Positions 46,665-58,735 of a DNA stretch of 64,000 bases are shown piece after piece. This DNA comes from Gastrolobium villosum (lineage: Eukaryota > Streptophyta > Magnoliopsida > Fabales > Fabaceae): assembly GCA_032173675.1 (NCBI GenBank), contig JAVKPL010003392.1:62001-126000 (forward strand), given 5' to 3'. Each line of letters begins with the position of its first letter. Within the stretch, counting starts at the first letter, position 1. Made by a program: the position numbers and the translations under genes. The notes under the pieces are model-generated. The model was not told the origin of the DNA and made no database searches. It was given only the letters and a program-made list of their open reading frames with translations.

Positions 46665-49508
46665 TTAGGGTTAAAGGAAATAATGTAAACTCAAATAATG
46701 TAAACTCATCATGTATAACTATATCAGGAAAAAAAACTTTCGCTTTTACTAATTTATGTTAGAGAAAGAAATTTGTTTTCACATCTGTATTTAAGTTAAC
46801 TTTTAAAATCAATCAGGCCTTGTCTTGCATTGCGTGAAAAGTGGAATGCAATGTATATAGCATGATTATTGATTAGTTTGCTTGTTTAGGAATTTCGGCG
46901 ATATGCAAAGGCTTAATTGTAGGCTTTTAAAACCGTTGTGACCCACCAATATCTTAATAACTTCAATCACGATTGCCATCCATATATGCACAATTTTCAA
47001 GAAAGAGATTATTAACTTTTTTTTTTTTTTTTTTATAACAAGAGATTATTAACTTTACATAACAGAAAGTATGTTTCTTTCACCATTATCTATTTACTTA
47101 ATCAAAGGAAGACGTCCACATGCTGAGAAATATATATAGGGAGAAGGAAATTAGAAATCCTTTCAAAAAGTTGTCAAAGCCTGAAAATCCATCAACGGTT
47201 TAAATAATAAAATGAATTTTTTTCATTATTATAAAATATTTAAATTATCATATGATAATTTTATTTATTTTATGTCATCTTGTTCCATCTTATTCAGTTT
47301 TATTTTGTTTGTTATTAGGTATAAAACCTAATCTGAAAACCTTATTTGATTTTGTTAAGCTGGATTCCCGTAAAGATCGAGAGTTTCAGAGGCCATGGTG
47401 AAATTGGAAAATTTCTTTGGTGGTATGGATACTCGTAAACTCGATACATCTTTCACTCATATTGTGAGATATATTTTATTTTTGTCAATTCAATAATAAA
47501 TAATTTATTTTAAAATTAGAAAAGAGAGTGATTTGATATAAAATAAAACACGTGTGATAATATGACTCAAATATACACTAACTTTTCAGTGCATCCATAA
47601 TATTAAAGATATTCTCGTGAAATTGGGGACATAGGCTTGAGGTCCAAGACTCGAAGCTCGGAGGGTGCATAAAGAAGCAATACAAGGCTTGAGGCTCAAG
47701 TCTCCTAACTTGACTCTAGCACATGATGTTGAGTTGCAGAGATGCACGTGCATTTTACGTAAAGAAAAACACGTCCTCACGTGATCCAAGGGCATTGGAA
47801 AGATAAAATTATCTAGTTTAAGCTTTGTTTGGCCTCAATTAGGCGTGTAGTTCAGTTCATATTGGGATAAACCTTACCAAAGGACACTCTTACAACATTT
47901 TATCTGCATCTCTCTCGAGGTAATTCCCAAGATTGAAAACAATGATGACGCCAGAGAGAAGGATGAATATGAATAGTAGTGACAAACAAACCATTCAACA
48001 CTGTAACCGAAGAACTAAAGTAGATTATCATGATTCATGATTGAAGGGTGCTTGGTATCTTCATCTTGATGCAATTAATGATTCTACACCCCAATGTCAC
48101 ATGTTGAGAATTATATACGAAGCCTTTATTCTTTGTTGGACCCTCTTTAAGATTCTAGCAAAATGGTGCCGCGGTTTAAGGTGTGATTGAGTGAAAATCT
48201 CACTCTCATTTTTTAGAGTCAACGCAAATCATAGAGATAAACATCAAGAAAGCACAGCTATACAAATCAGGTGGGGGCATCAACAATACAATCTCATGAT
48301 TTTATGATCCATATCTTGATCCAGCCTGCTACACGCAGCCCAAATTCGCCCACCGCTGATGGATGGACATAGCTCTTTGTTTGGGCCGTTTTGTTTGCAT
48401 AGGAAAAAATGTTACAAATTTAAAAAACTCACAAACTGATCTATTATTACCGGGAACAATTTCTCAATTCTTCAAAAAATTCTCAATATTCTCCAAAATT
48501 GCCAATAGACTGGGTGATCAGCCCCTGAAATTAAAAAAAAAATTAAAAATAATAATAAAAAATTAAAAAAAAATAAATATTACAAATTTACCCCGCATTA
48601 AAATATTTTATCCATTTGTCCCTATTTGACCATTCAATGAGTTAAGTACTCAAATACACAAACTTTGTAATTGAATACTTTTGGAGACATTAATATACTC
48701 GAATACGTTGCGAGCTGGATTTTTTATAAAAGCCCCATTCAGCCAAAAGGGGTATATGAGATACCCAAGTAACTCTCGTCCAATCGACTCAAATTCGCGT
48801 GTTTTGGGAGAAATTTAGCTCAAATCAATTGGTGGGTTCGTTGTTCATCATTAACACTTCCTTATTCAAGCGATTGGAATTGAATTTATGTTTGATTTTG
48901 GGTTTAAGATTTTGGTTATGAACCCTAACCGAAAGTTACATTAGTTTTCCTTGAATTTTCGCTTTCTTTTTTCTGTTTTCGGGTTGTTTGCTTGTTATTA
49001 ATTTTGATTTTGCAATGAACCCTAAGTTACGAACCTTAGGTTGTTGCCAATTTTTTTTTTTTGGGCAATTTCCTCATCGATTTTTGGGTTTTCCTTCAGA
49101 TCTGATTAGAAATTTCTTATCCCTGGTAGTACTGTAGGCTGTAGCATGCAAAATTCGAACACTTGATCGTTGAACATCCAGATCCAGAATGCTTTTTTTT
49201 TTTTCTTTCTTAATTCCATGAGTTTTTCCTCTTCCCAAACTTTATCGAATGCCCGTAAGATTAAAGACCTATAATGAAGCAAAATAGAACTTAGTTAATA
49301 AGTAGCTAAATATGTACGAAAATATCTTAATTATTGATATATTCAAAAGTCTCATGTTAGCGGCTAATGGGTTAAGTAAAAACTATATAATTGGGAGTAT
49401 CCATAAATTCAATATCTCAAGATTTTGAATTGTTTTGGATTGAGATATGGTGTCAAACCTACTTACTACAGTTTATATAACTTAACTCATGATGATGATC
49501 CTCCACCA
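46665..49508. other. Intergenic, no supported gene
   Basis: About 2.8 kb. 47620-48360 is less AT-rich and has patches such as gcttgaggctcaagtctcc with imperfect repeats of gcttgagg, but no frame with a known motif. 48700-49110 looks like a gene leader (aaccctaaccgaaag, tgaaccctaag) but no downstream coding exon follows. 49350-49460 resembles 2300-2600 (aatgggttaagt ... gattgagatatgg) and is a diverged dispersed repeat. Confidence 0.4.
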
Positions 49509-49820
49509 CTAGGGATGTGCATGGATCGAACCGAACTGAATTTTTTGAAAAATCGAACCGAATTGGTTTAAATGGTTCGGTTCGGTTCAAAATTGGTTTG
49601 GTTTGAAAGTGGTTTGTTTTGGTTCGATTCGGAACCGGTTCGGGTCGACCCTATTTTGTAAAGAAAAAAAATTTAAAAATTTAAAAATAAAGTTGTAAAA
49701 ATAAATTTGATTCGGTTCGAAAACGGTTCGGTTAGTAAATTGGTTCTAAAAACTGGTTCGGTTCATGAACTGATTTCTAAAAACTGAGTATTTTAAGAGC
49801 GGTTTGGTTCTGTTTATGAT
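49509..49820. mobile_element. hAT-type element, family H2 (truncated copy)
   Basis: Begins tagggatgtgcatgg, the H2 terminus, followed by gaaccgaact, ggttcggttcggtt and gggtcgaccct-containing sequence as in 42744-43126. The right terminus is missing, so no TSD. Confidence 0.75.
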
Positions 49821-50991
49821 TAACTGTGTCAAAAACACTCACAATATATTCATTACTATATAAGAAAACTCTACTTAAATGAAACTAAACAAAACACACC
49901 AAGAAAGCTCAATCTAAGGTTTAACTTAGATAGTTCAAATCACAATTAGACCAAAATAATATGATAATATGAATATTATCACTCAAGGCCCCTGACACAA
50001 TGGTAGAGACCTATATTGAATGTGTATCCCTTTTAGTGCTTGCAAACAAGAGCTTCACCCCTACAGTCAAATGCAATCCAATGAAAAGGAAAACAATCGT
50101 ACTTAAGGTTCGGATGAGGGAAAAAATTTCATGAACATTACGTCACTAACAAAATGAGTATTCAGTCTCTGATTCCTCATGCAAATACTATATTTACAAT
50201 TGAAACAACAATCCAAGGCACCCCAAGAAAATCATAAACCTAAGTGAATCAAAACAAACATAAGTGAATCAAAGACATCATGATAGAAACAAATAAAAGT
50301 CCAAAAACTGATTTTCAAACCACAATCTTAGCTCACAAACTAGAGTAATAGGTAGATTCAATGGTTCAATTACTGCAACACGTACACACAACCTCTATGC
50401 CATGAGATCCTACCAATAAAAAAGTTCCTAAACACAAAAGTTCCTAAACACAAATGAGTTCCCTAGACTTTTCATCAAACAGGTGGTATACCAGAACTAG
50501 AATACACCAAATCCATTAAAAATTGCAATTATGCGTCATTGGTGTTCAATCATCAATATAGACAAACGTCCAATTACCTCTTTCATTCACGTTCAGAATG
50601 AAAACATAGATGGAAATAGAATTTAACAAAAAAGAACGAATTACCCACTAATTTACATCATGTAAAATTCTTGCTTCTTTAAAGTAGAGAGCTCTTAACC
50701 TCTGCTTCGTGCTCGTGCCTAGCCCGTGCTACTCTCTGCTCATGTCTCTTTCTCCCTCGTCTTCTTTTCCTCTCAATCTTTGTTTTTTCTAATTGGGCTT
50801 GTGCGTCATCTAAATCTAGTGATGCCAGGCTATGTTTTTTTTTTTTAAATAAAAAGTAAAAAAGAAAAATCTATCAATTCTAATAGTTTTATTTCTTCAA
50901 GAATAATAAATAAATAAATAAAAAGTTTTCTCATTTTTTTATAATTTATTTTGTATCCAAACGAAATCAGATGTTCACAATGGACCCTACA
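49821..50991. other. Intergenic, no gene seen
   Basis: No supported gene. The segment 49985-50600 is A-rich with scattered caatc and caaac runs but no motif. 50880-50940 is an A/T-rich low-complexity run. Confidence 0.4.
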
Positions 50992-51745
50992 GAGAGCATC
51001 ACCAATGGGTATTTACAGAGTTTGCTCAAAATTTGCAATATCTCCATTACTTACATTACAAACATTACTTGTTCCATTAGGTTTCTTTGGGAATTTGTCC
51101 CATCATCTGCACGGCGTTTCCTTGAAGGAAAATAGATTTTTGATACACCAAAGTACATCCACTACATATAATATCATGCACATAAACTCTTAATTTTATT
51201 TTTTTAAATATTAATTTTATTTTATTAACTAAATATAAAATTTTAATTTATAAATCAATTTTTTTGACATGAAAAATCAAACTAACCTACGAAAATTTTT
51301 TTATTTATATTTATGTTATGAAATTTAAATATTTGAATGGTTATATATTTAGATGGAAATCAGCATATGCCATAAAATATAAATTCTATTATATATATTA
51401 AAAATTTTATTTAATATCAAAATGTGTTCCAACGTATCCAAATATGATATTTTTTATAATTAACGTGTCTTAGCATGTTATCTGTTACGAATATAATATT
51501 GGCTTGTGGCCTGATTTATTTACAAAAAATTAAAGCCTGTGTGAGAGCATCACCAATGGGTATTTACATGTTAAAGAATAAAAATTTGCAATATCTCCAT
51601 TACTTACAAAAAATTAATTGTTCCATTAGAAACCTTAGCTTCCAATTTGCAGCAATAATTTACAAAGTCTACAATAAATAAATAAAATTAAAGTGAGAAA
51701 GTACATCCACGGGTTATAATATCATAGCCCATTATAAAAAAACTG
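50992..51745. repeat. Pair of direct repeats of about 200 bp
   Basis: 50992-51190 and 51542-51745 share agagcatcaccaatgggtat, aatttgcaatatctccatta, ttgttccattag and, near their right ends, aagtacatccac followed by ataatatcat. The gagcatcaccaatgg start resembles ends of common plant MITEs, but no inverted partner was found. The sequence between them includes a fragment of the H1 family. Confidence 0.7.
51235..51485. mobile_element. H1 hAT-type fragment
   Basis: aaattttatttaatatcaaaatgtg, read in two parts, then acgtatccaaatatgatatt and taacgtgtcttagc, follow the right half of the 659-1084 and 26640-27060 copies. The left end is missing. Confidence 0.55.
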
Positions 51746-53611
51746 CCAACAAAAATAAAAAATAAAATAAAAAATAAATTGACACAAATAAGCGGTGCAC
51801 AGTGAAACGAATATTTTTGTTGGTTTGCTTGTGTAATGTGGATGAATGATAACATAATTTTTTTTAACATATAGTAATTCCATAAATATACATAAATTCA
51901 ATATATATCCAAATAGCATAATATAGAATAAAATCATTCAAAAAGTCCTTAAACCAATAAAATGGGGTGAAAAAAATCAAAATCCAGAGAGAGATTTTTA
52001 TTGATAAAAAATATAAATAAATATTTATATAAATGAAGAGGGAAGTCAACTCTAACCTACGAATCGAGATTTTTTTTATTAACATGATAGATTCAAATAC
52101 CTTCACCAATGTACTAAATATAAAAAGAGTGGGGGAAATCAGCATTGCCATAAACATTAATAAGACAATTGCGTTTACTGTGTAGGAAATAATGTGCTTC
52201 CTTTAAGAAGAAAAGGACCATGTTAAAGGGGCTTCCTTCTTTTACTTATTATTATTATTTTTTCCTGATTCTATGTTAAAGTGGTAATCAATACTAATCT
52301 TACTAGTCTTTCCTAAGTATTGTACTCCACAAAGGCCTTTGGCCCATGCAATATTATTGAACTCAATCTAGTTACTGAATTATTGGGTTGTTACTTGTTA
52401 GTTTAATCAGTGGGTCATTAGTTTAATTATATGATCCAATAAATATATGTAAATCTATAATTTATATTAAAAAAATTATAAATAATTAAATATACTCAAA
52501 TATATGTACAAAAATACCAATTCCAAATATTAATATGAAAAATAATAAATTACACATCATTGTCCAATAAAAGATCAATCAAACATATAATATTTGTGAT
52601 ACTGGTATTTCAGGTTTAGTAAACGACATCTCTAATTATAAATAAAATCAAAATTCACTGCATATTGCATAATCAAGATAACAATTAGTGTTGTATGTAT
52701 ACAACCTATGTAACTCAATAAGTAACAAATTACTCAATTATTTCAAAAGAAAACAAAACATTTGTATGTGACAGTAAAAAAAAACATGAGTTGATGAGAA
52801 TAAATTAAATTTTTTTTTTATGAACTAGGCAAGATCAGCGTTTTTTGAAAGACCGGTCGTGTGTCCATTACATAACCAATCTAATATAAAAATGGAACCG
52901 ACTGATTCGTTTCGATTTTTATAACATTGGGCGCATGATAATTAACGTATTGACCTCTACTTTTTTTTTCAATCTCTCTTTCCGAAAATTGATAGATTGT
53001 ACGGTAGATTTCATTCAGGCCAAAACAATTAGCATTCTCTTAATCTAGACCATGCATTACCAGTCAACAGACAATTGCACTTTGAAAGAAACCCACAAAA
53101 GACAAAACTAATTTTGACAGCCCGCCCATAGTTTTAGAATTTTCTTACAACTTTTTTTTTGAAAACTGAATTTTCTTACAACTTAACAAGCTTTGAAGTG
53201 AGCCGAAGGTGTCACAAAATATACTTGATTTCTTAACGAGTGTCATGGATTCAGGTGTTAATCACAGGACAGAATTAGAACGTCTCCTAATTCCGAAACC
53301 TATCATACAAACTTTTTGAATGAAAAGTTTACAATTTTCAAAATATACTTTTTTTTTTATCAGAATCATAAAATATCACGAGTCAAAGTTGATTAATTTC
53401 ATCCATTCAAAAGTATTTAGAATAACAAAATTTTCAAAGTTAATATTTGATAAAGGAGACTTAAAAACAACAACAACAACTACAAATCTTCATTGAACAA
53501 GTGTAGCCTGTGGTGCGGTTAATGTGTGCAAAGTAATAAACATTTAAAAAAAACGAGTTTTACAACACAATAAAGAAGCCACCTATTCTTAAGAATTTAA
53601 ATATTGAAAGT
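51746..53611. other. Intergenic, no gene seen
   Basis: About 1.9 kb, AT-rich, with several short frames lacking any recognisable motif. No bounded element found. Confidence 0.4.
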
Positions 53612-53616
53612 AGAAC

Positions 53617-53973
53617 TACCTTGGGATACACCACCCCAGAAGCTAGCTCAAAGGGTGAGAGTGTCCAAGGTTTTATAAACTCCACATTAGTTGTACATAC
53701 AACTAATGTGGGACTATATCTCAACACGCCCCCTCACACGAGATCTCATTGCCCATTGGGTTTGAAGAGTGATGATGCAACAGATCCAACCTACCTGTGC
53801 TAAGAGAGTCCTCAAGAGAAAGAGGGGGACGGCGAGGCTCTCTGATACCATGTTAAGAACCTTGAGATACACCACCCCAAAAACTAGTTCAAAGGGTGGG
53901 AGTGCCCGAGGCATTGTAAACTCCACATTAGTTGCACATACAACCAATGTGGGACTATATATATATCTCAACA
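53617..53973 (-). mobile_element. Miniature LTR retrotransposon (TRIM-like), complete structure
   Basis: Read on the minus strand: 5' LTR 53973-53851 (TGTTGAGATATATA ... GTTCTTAACA, about 123 bp), immediately followed by TGGTATCAGAG (53850-53840), the standard primer binding site for initiator tRNA-Met in plant retrotransposons. Then comes an internal region of about 124 bp without a frame, a purine tract gtgtgagggggcg, and a 3' LTR 53726-53617 (about 110 bp). Flanks agaac and aaaac match at 4 of 5. It cannot encode proteins and would depend on another element for movement. Homologous to 14660-14922. Confidence 0.85.
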
Positions 53974-56619
53974 AAAACATGAATTGGAAGTGAATTCAAA
54001 ATCATTTATAGTTGAACAATGAACATGTACACATTATCTATACTCAGGTTTTCATAAATGGAATGCTTGTTTTTTAATAATTTTAGAAGGAAATCATTAT
54101 AATTTTTAAAGCATGACAACCTAGAGACTTATTTAGAGTCCTCCACTCCGAAGTGGAAGATGCCTTCTGCTCAGATGGAGAACCCGTCAACATGAATGAT
54201 TAGAAGCTGCCACAGAGTAGTATCATAGCGCTAAGAAAGCATATTGCAGCACGAAAAATTAAGCCTCTAGATGCTAGAATAATCGATTATTAGGAAAAAT
54301 AATCAATTATTGATGTTTAAAACCTTCGAAATTTTAGATTCCACATTCCTTCCATATAATTCCTCGAATAAGGCCAGTTGGATACTGCCTCCAAAATTGA
54401 ATGTTAATCAATTTATTTGAGTAGAACTAGAGCTTAATTAAAACAATAATAAATAGATTACCAAAAAAAAAAACAATAATAAATAATTTAGTTTGTTAAT
54501 TTTCTATAAGCACTATACACTATTAACTCTACATACATCCTGTGTGTTGATCCTACCTGTACTTGAAAGCGTGCATTTAGGATTGCTTGATAACACTAGA
54601 AAGCTTCCCATTGGTTTATCATAGCGATCCCTGGTTGAAAACGGGATAAGATTTACAAAGACACTCTGACACGTGAGTGATTCTTAATAAAAATAGAGAT
54701 TTATGTGTATGTAGAGAATTCTAAATACCTTAAGTGCCTCTTAATGTGTGCTTAATTAAATAAGGGTGGGAATCTTAAAACTAATGGACATAGATTAAGT
54801 GTGCATTATTGGGCCTGTAATATTTATATTAGCATTGATGTATAGAATTTTTTTAAATGAAAATGTTGATCATACAAGCATTCATAATTGAATAATTTTC
54901 TTAATTAATAAAATGCTAATTGTCTGCTAGTATATAAGATATATAATATCAAACTTTGATTCTGTTATATCCTTTTTCTTATAATAATATAGATCAAGCA
55001 TCGTCCTTTTTATTTGTTTTATTTTGAGACAATAAGAGGAACAACACTTTGTCATTGAAGAATATAATTCAGGCATTAGGAAGATAACATATCAATTTTT
55101 GGGGGGCATCGTACAATGAAACATTTGAAAAATGACTAATCTTTACGGGAAAAGTCACACTCATTACCGGTTTGTACTGTCCATTTGTTAGCTTCTCCTC
55201 TCTTTATTAGGAAAGTTGGCCAAACATTGTTACAAAAAACTCAAGTTAATATTTCCAACAACAACAAAAACTCAAATTAAAAGCTCCTAAAAGGAGTTTT
55301 TCTTAAGATGTGTATCACTTTTTGGAGTTTTTATATTTATTTTCCAACTTCATTTTTATTCAGAATTTCTATTTATACATTTTACCCTTTATCTAATAAC
55401 AAATCATTTTATCTTTCCCTTTTAAAAATCTCATAACAATTTTATATAGTTACCAAATAGTTTTTAACTTTAATTTATAAGTTTTTTTTTTTAAATTTGA
55501 CTTAAAAGTAACTTTTAGGTTTAAAAAAAAATGCCACTCAACTGTTTGATTATAATGTAAGCAAAATTAAAAATAATATTATATGAAATTAGAACACCAA
55601 AATGTTTAGATTTATTTGTTGAAAATATGATTCTTGATAGCTCAAAGATTGTTGTGCTTACTCCGATAATCTTGCAAAGGTTGAAGATTATGATCGTCCT
55701 CAGTTCACATCATTCCTAATTCACAATAGTGAATGGAGCAAGTTGTGGAACGACTATTTCATATATCGTGAATACAAAATAGACCTAGCCAAACTTATAA
55801 ATTCTAATTTTCTTCTCATCATGAGCCTATAAGTTAGGTGTATATTAATTTATTTTTATTTTTTTGGTGAAAAGATGTATATTATTACTCATACTAATCA
55901 GTGTTATAGTATCCAAGTCCAAACACAAAAATCACCGAGTCAAATGGGCTTATATAATGCAACTTGTATTAATCATGATTTAGCTCATTTTTATTAAAAA
56001 AAAAAAAAAAAGGAATACAATTGATTGCCGTGTACAATAATTATTATAAAAAAATCTACCATCTAAAACTTTCATGCATGTACCACATATATCATATAAT
56101 GCAAATAGGCCTATAATGTGTCTTCTATATAACTCATGGTAAGGATTAAGGAAACGAGTAAGATTAATTTAGATAAGGACTTCATTTTTGAACTAGCTTG
56201 ATATTATACCCGTGAATGTTACATTGATTTCCAACACTGGGCCCGGCTATATTGCCCATTCACGGGGATGGTGTTGTGGGATTTGCACAGCTTATTCACT
56301 GCTTGAAACTATTCCAATACAAACAGAAACAGTTGGGTTATTATCTAAAAAGAACAAAGGACAAGAAAATTACACCGCCTGAAAGAAAGAGAAAGAAAAT
56401 GAGAGAACGTACAGCAAACTCGATCGTACTCGGGAATGTTCGCATTTGCTGAAAACAAAGAGAACAAAGATGGCCAACAAGATGGAGTATTATCTCATTA
56501 GCATCGAGTGGCGAGTCACCACTAATCATTTTTTTTATAATTCACGGGTATTAGGGGTTGGAAATATTTACATCATCATGATAGGGCTAACTCTCATAAA
56601 GAGATTTTTTTGCATTCAA

Positions 56620-56690
56620 ATGACTTGAACCCAAGACTTTGCTTAAACAGAATTAAATGTGTCACTTAAACCAATCCCATTTGGCCAGTC
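56620..56690 (-). mobile_element. SINE-like fragment
   Basis: Minus strand shows tggtttaagtgacac (A-box-like) and tgggttcaagtca (B-box-like) about 45 bp apart. No tRNA fold, no clear tail. Confidence 0.4.
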
Positions 56691-57421
56691 ACGATTAATC
56701 TAATTCTAAGAATTTGTCCAAGTCTTTTACCATTTGGGTAATTTAAAAAGTAAATTACGTTATCACGGTAAAAAAAAAAAAAAGAGTATCTTTTTTATTA
56801 TTGTTACTATTAATAATAATAATTAAAAAAAAGTATCTTTCACACGAAGTGAAACTATATATATCTTTAAGTCGAAGAAGATCTTTTTATTTGCTCATCT
56901 TATCAGCAATAAAGAGGGAAACATTCTTGTCTGTTCGAATCCCACTAAAAGCTAGCTGTGATGATTTAATTTATTATAAAAGCTTTAACATTTTATTTTA
57001 TTTTTTTTAAATTTTGAAGTAAAATCTCATACTGATCTCACTATAACAGCTATTAATATCATGGAGTTAATACAAAATTTCATCAAATAAAAAAAAGTGT
57101 CAGATTTTACCCCAAAAAAGTGTCAGAAAAGATTTTCCTTAATTTATACTATTGAATATTCTTTTATTTTTTTGGTAAGCATACTATTGAATATTCTTTA
57201 ATGGTTTATAGAAAACCATTAAATAGAGTAATTTTATATATATTAGATATATAATGATTATAAAAACTCTTTACAAATTAAAAATTAAATAATATTTCAT
57301 TATTTTTATTTTATTTAAACTTATAATATATTTTTTGCAAATATGAATAAATAAATATTATTAAATGCACATACCAATAAATGTTTAATTTATCCAAAAA
57401 TTAGTATTTATGATTTTCAAG

Positions 57422-57422
<1 letters not shown>

Positions 57423-57461
<39 letters not shown>
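57423..57461. repeat. TA microsatellite
   Basis: An uninterrupted AT run of nearly 40 bases, followed about 110 bp later by a TG run (57567-57581). Probably length-polymorphic and prone to assembly error. Confidence 0.95.
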
Positions 57462-57463
<2 letters not shown>

Positions 57464-57779
57464 AATAAATGTATATACCAATAAATTATAACCGTTGATC
57501 GGCGAAAATCAGAATTTAGTGTCAAACTTTTAAGTTTGACATCGGTGTCAAAAGATCCTATGATATATGTGTGTGTGTGTTTTTTGTGTGTATAAAATCT
57601 TGTTCTAATCAAATAATCCGGGAGAGAAAAAGATTAAATTTGAAGTTTGTAATCCTTGAAAAATGATCTAGCCACGGTTCATGAAAAGTTAAGAGGAATT
57701 TGAAAGAGTAATGCAGGTGGTGCATTTGGTTTTATGACCTTACCCAATTATACGTGCATAATTTCCTATCTAACCTGGC

Positions 57780-58735
57780 CAGCCCGCCTTCTTTGGTTTG
57801 GCATTCTTTCTCTTTCACTTTTTGTTCTCTCATCTCTCTCTTTCTTTAATCTTAATTGGGTTATTAATAATTAAATAATTTATCTTCAAGTGACTTTTTT
57901 TTGCCTCGTATGGGTAAAGGTTTGCACATTTACATTCCCACACCACACTACTACATCCTTTTCGCCCTTTCACATTCATAACCCTTCTCTCTCACTGTCC
58001 CTCTCACTATTCACTTTGAGTTTGACCCGTTGCCAGCCACCGGCAACTCTTTTCTTTCTACACCAATGGCGACCCCACCCTGCACTCTCTAGAGGATCTT
58101 CATCTTCTAAAGGCCTCTTTTTCTGAGCACAAACACAAAGGTTAAATAAATAACCTTTCCATTCATTTCTTTCCCTTTTTTCTCTCTCTCTCTTTCCCTT
58201 CTCCTGAAACCCTAATTCAAACACACCCCACTAAAATAGCCAAAGTGAGAGATATCTACACCTCCTTCGAGGCTCTGGCCTTTTTGTAATTTACCTCTCA
58301 AGGCTTCTCTTTCTTTTTCCCACCCTTGCCTCCTTCCCTAGTCAGTTTTATATCATAAGTGAGATCTACATGCCTATGTGTTTTTTTCTCTTCTTTTTAT
58401 AGGAAAACCTTTTTCTCCGACTGAAAGACAAGCTGGTAAAAGATTTGCTTCCATATTGCAGATCAGGGATTCGATCCAAAGATTCGGTGCTTTTTTTTTT
58501 CAAAAGGGTGTTTTCAGAATTAGAGTTCATGGGTTCTTTATCACCACCAAAGTAGTAGGTCTTCACTCTCTGAAACTTTGCAGCTTTCACCACCAAGTTC
58601 AACTACTCTAAGGTCCTCTCACTGCCATAAGCTTTTCTATTTTTAATTCCTTTTACCACCACTTTTCTTTTTGTAGTTTTTTTTTTTTTTCTTCCCCTTT
58701 CCTTTTGTTCCCCCCTTTTGCTTAATCTGCAAGCT
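57780..58735 (+). promoter_or_regulatory. Promoter and pyrimidine-rich leader region of the VQ gene
   Basis: Very rich in C and T (repeated ctctctc, tttctttct, cctt), in contrast to the AT-rich spacer before it. Such tracts are common in plant core promoters and 5' leaders. A possible leader intron could run from a donor at aaa|gtgagag (about 58244) or ataa|gtgagat (about 58356) to an acceptor at ttttatag|gaaaac (about 58402). No clear TATA box was fixed. Short upstream ATGs (58370, 58376) open very small frames. Confidence 0.4.

Larger units (their letters stand above)
53979..57780. other. Large intergenic stretch, no supported gene
   Basis: About 3.8 kb, AT-rich. Holds the SINE-like fragment at 56620-56690 and TA/TG microsatellites at 57423-57580, described separately. 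Several short frames carry no recognisable motif. Confidence 0.4.

Noticed and set aside
48700..49110. Leader-like sequence with aaccctaa motifs, considered as a gene start
   Set aside because: No coding exon follows within several kb. May be a gene fragment but cannot be supported.
53621..53993. Overlapping frames on both strands at the TRIM element
   Set aside because: They arise from the duplicated LTR sequence. The element has no protein-coding capacity.
57385..57612. 75-codon frame of alternating Ile/Tyr
   Set aside because: It is simply the translation of the TA microsatellite.
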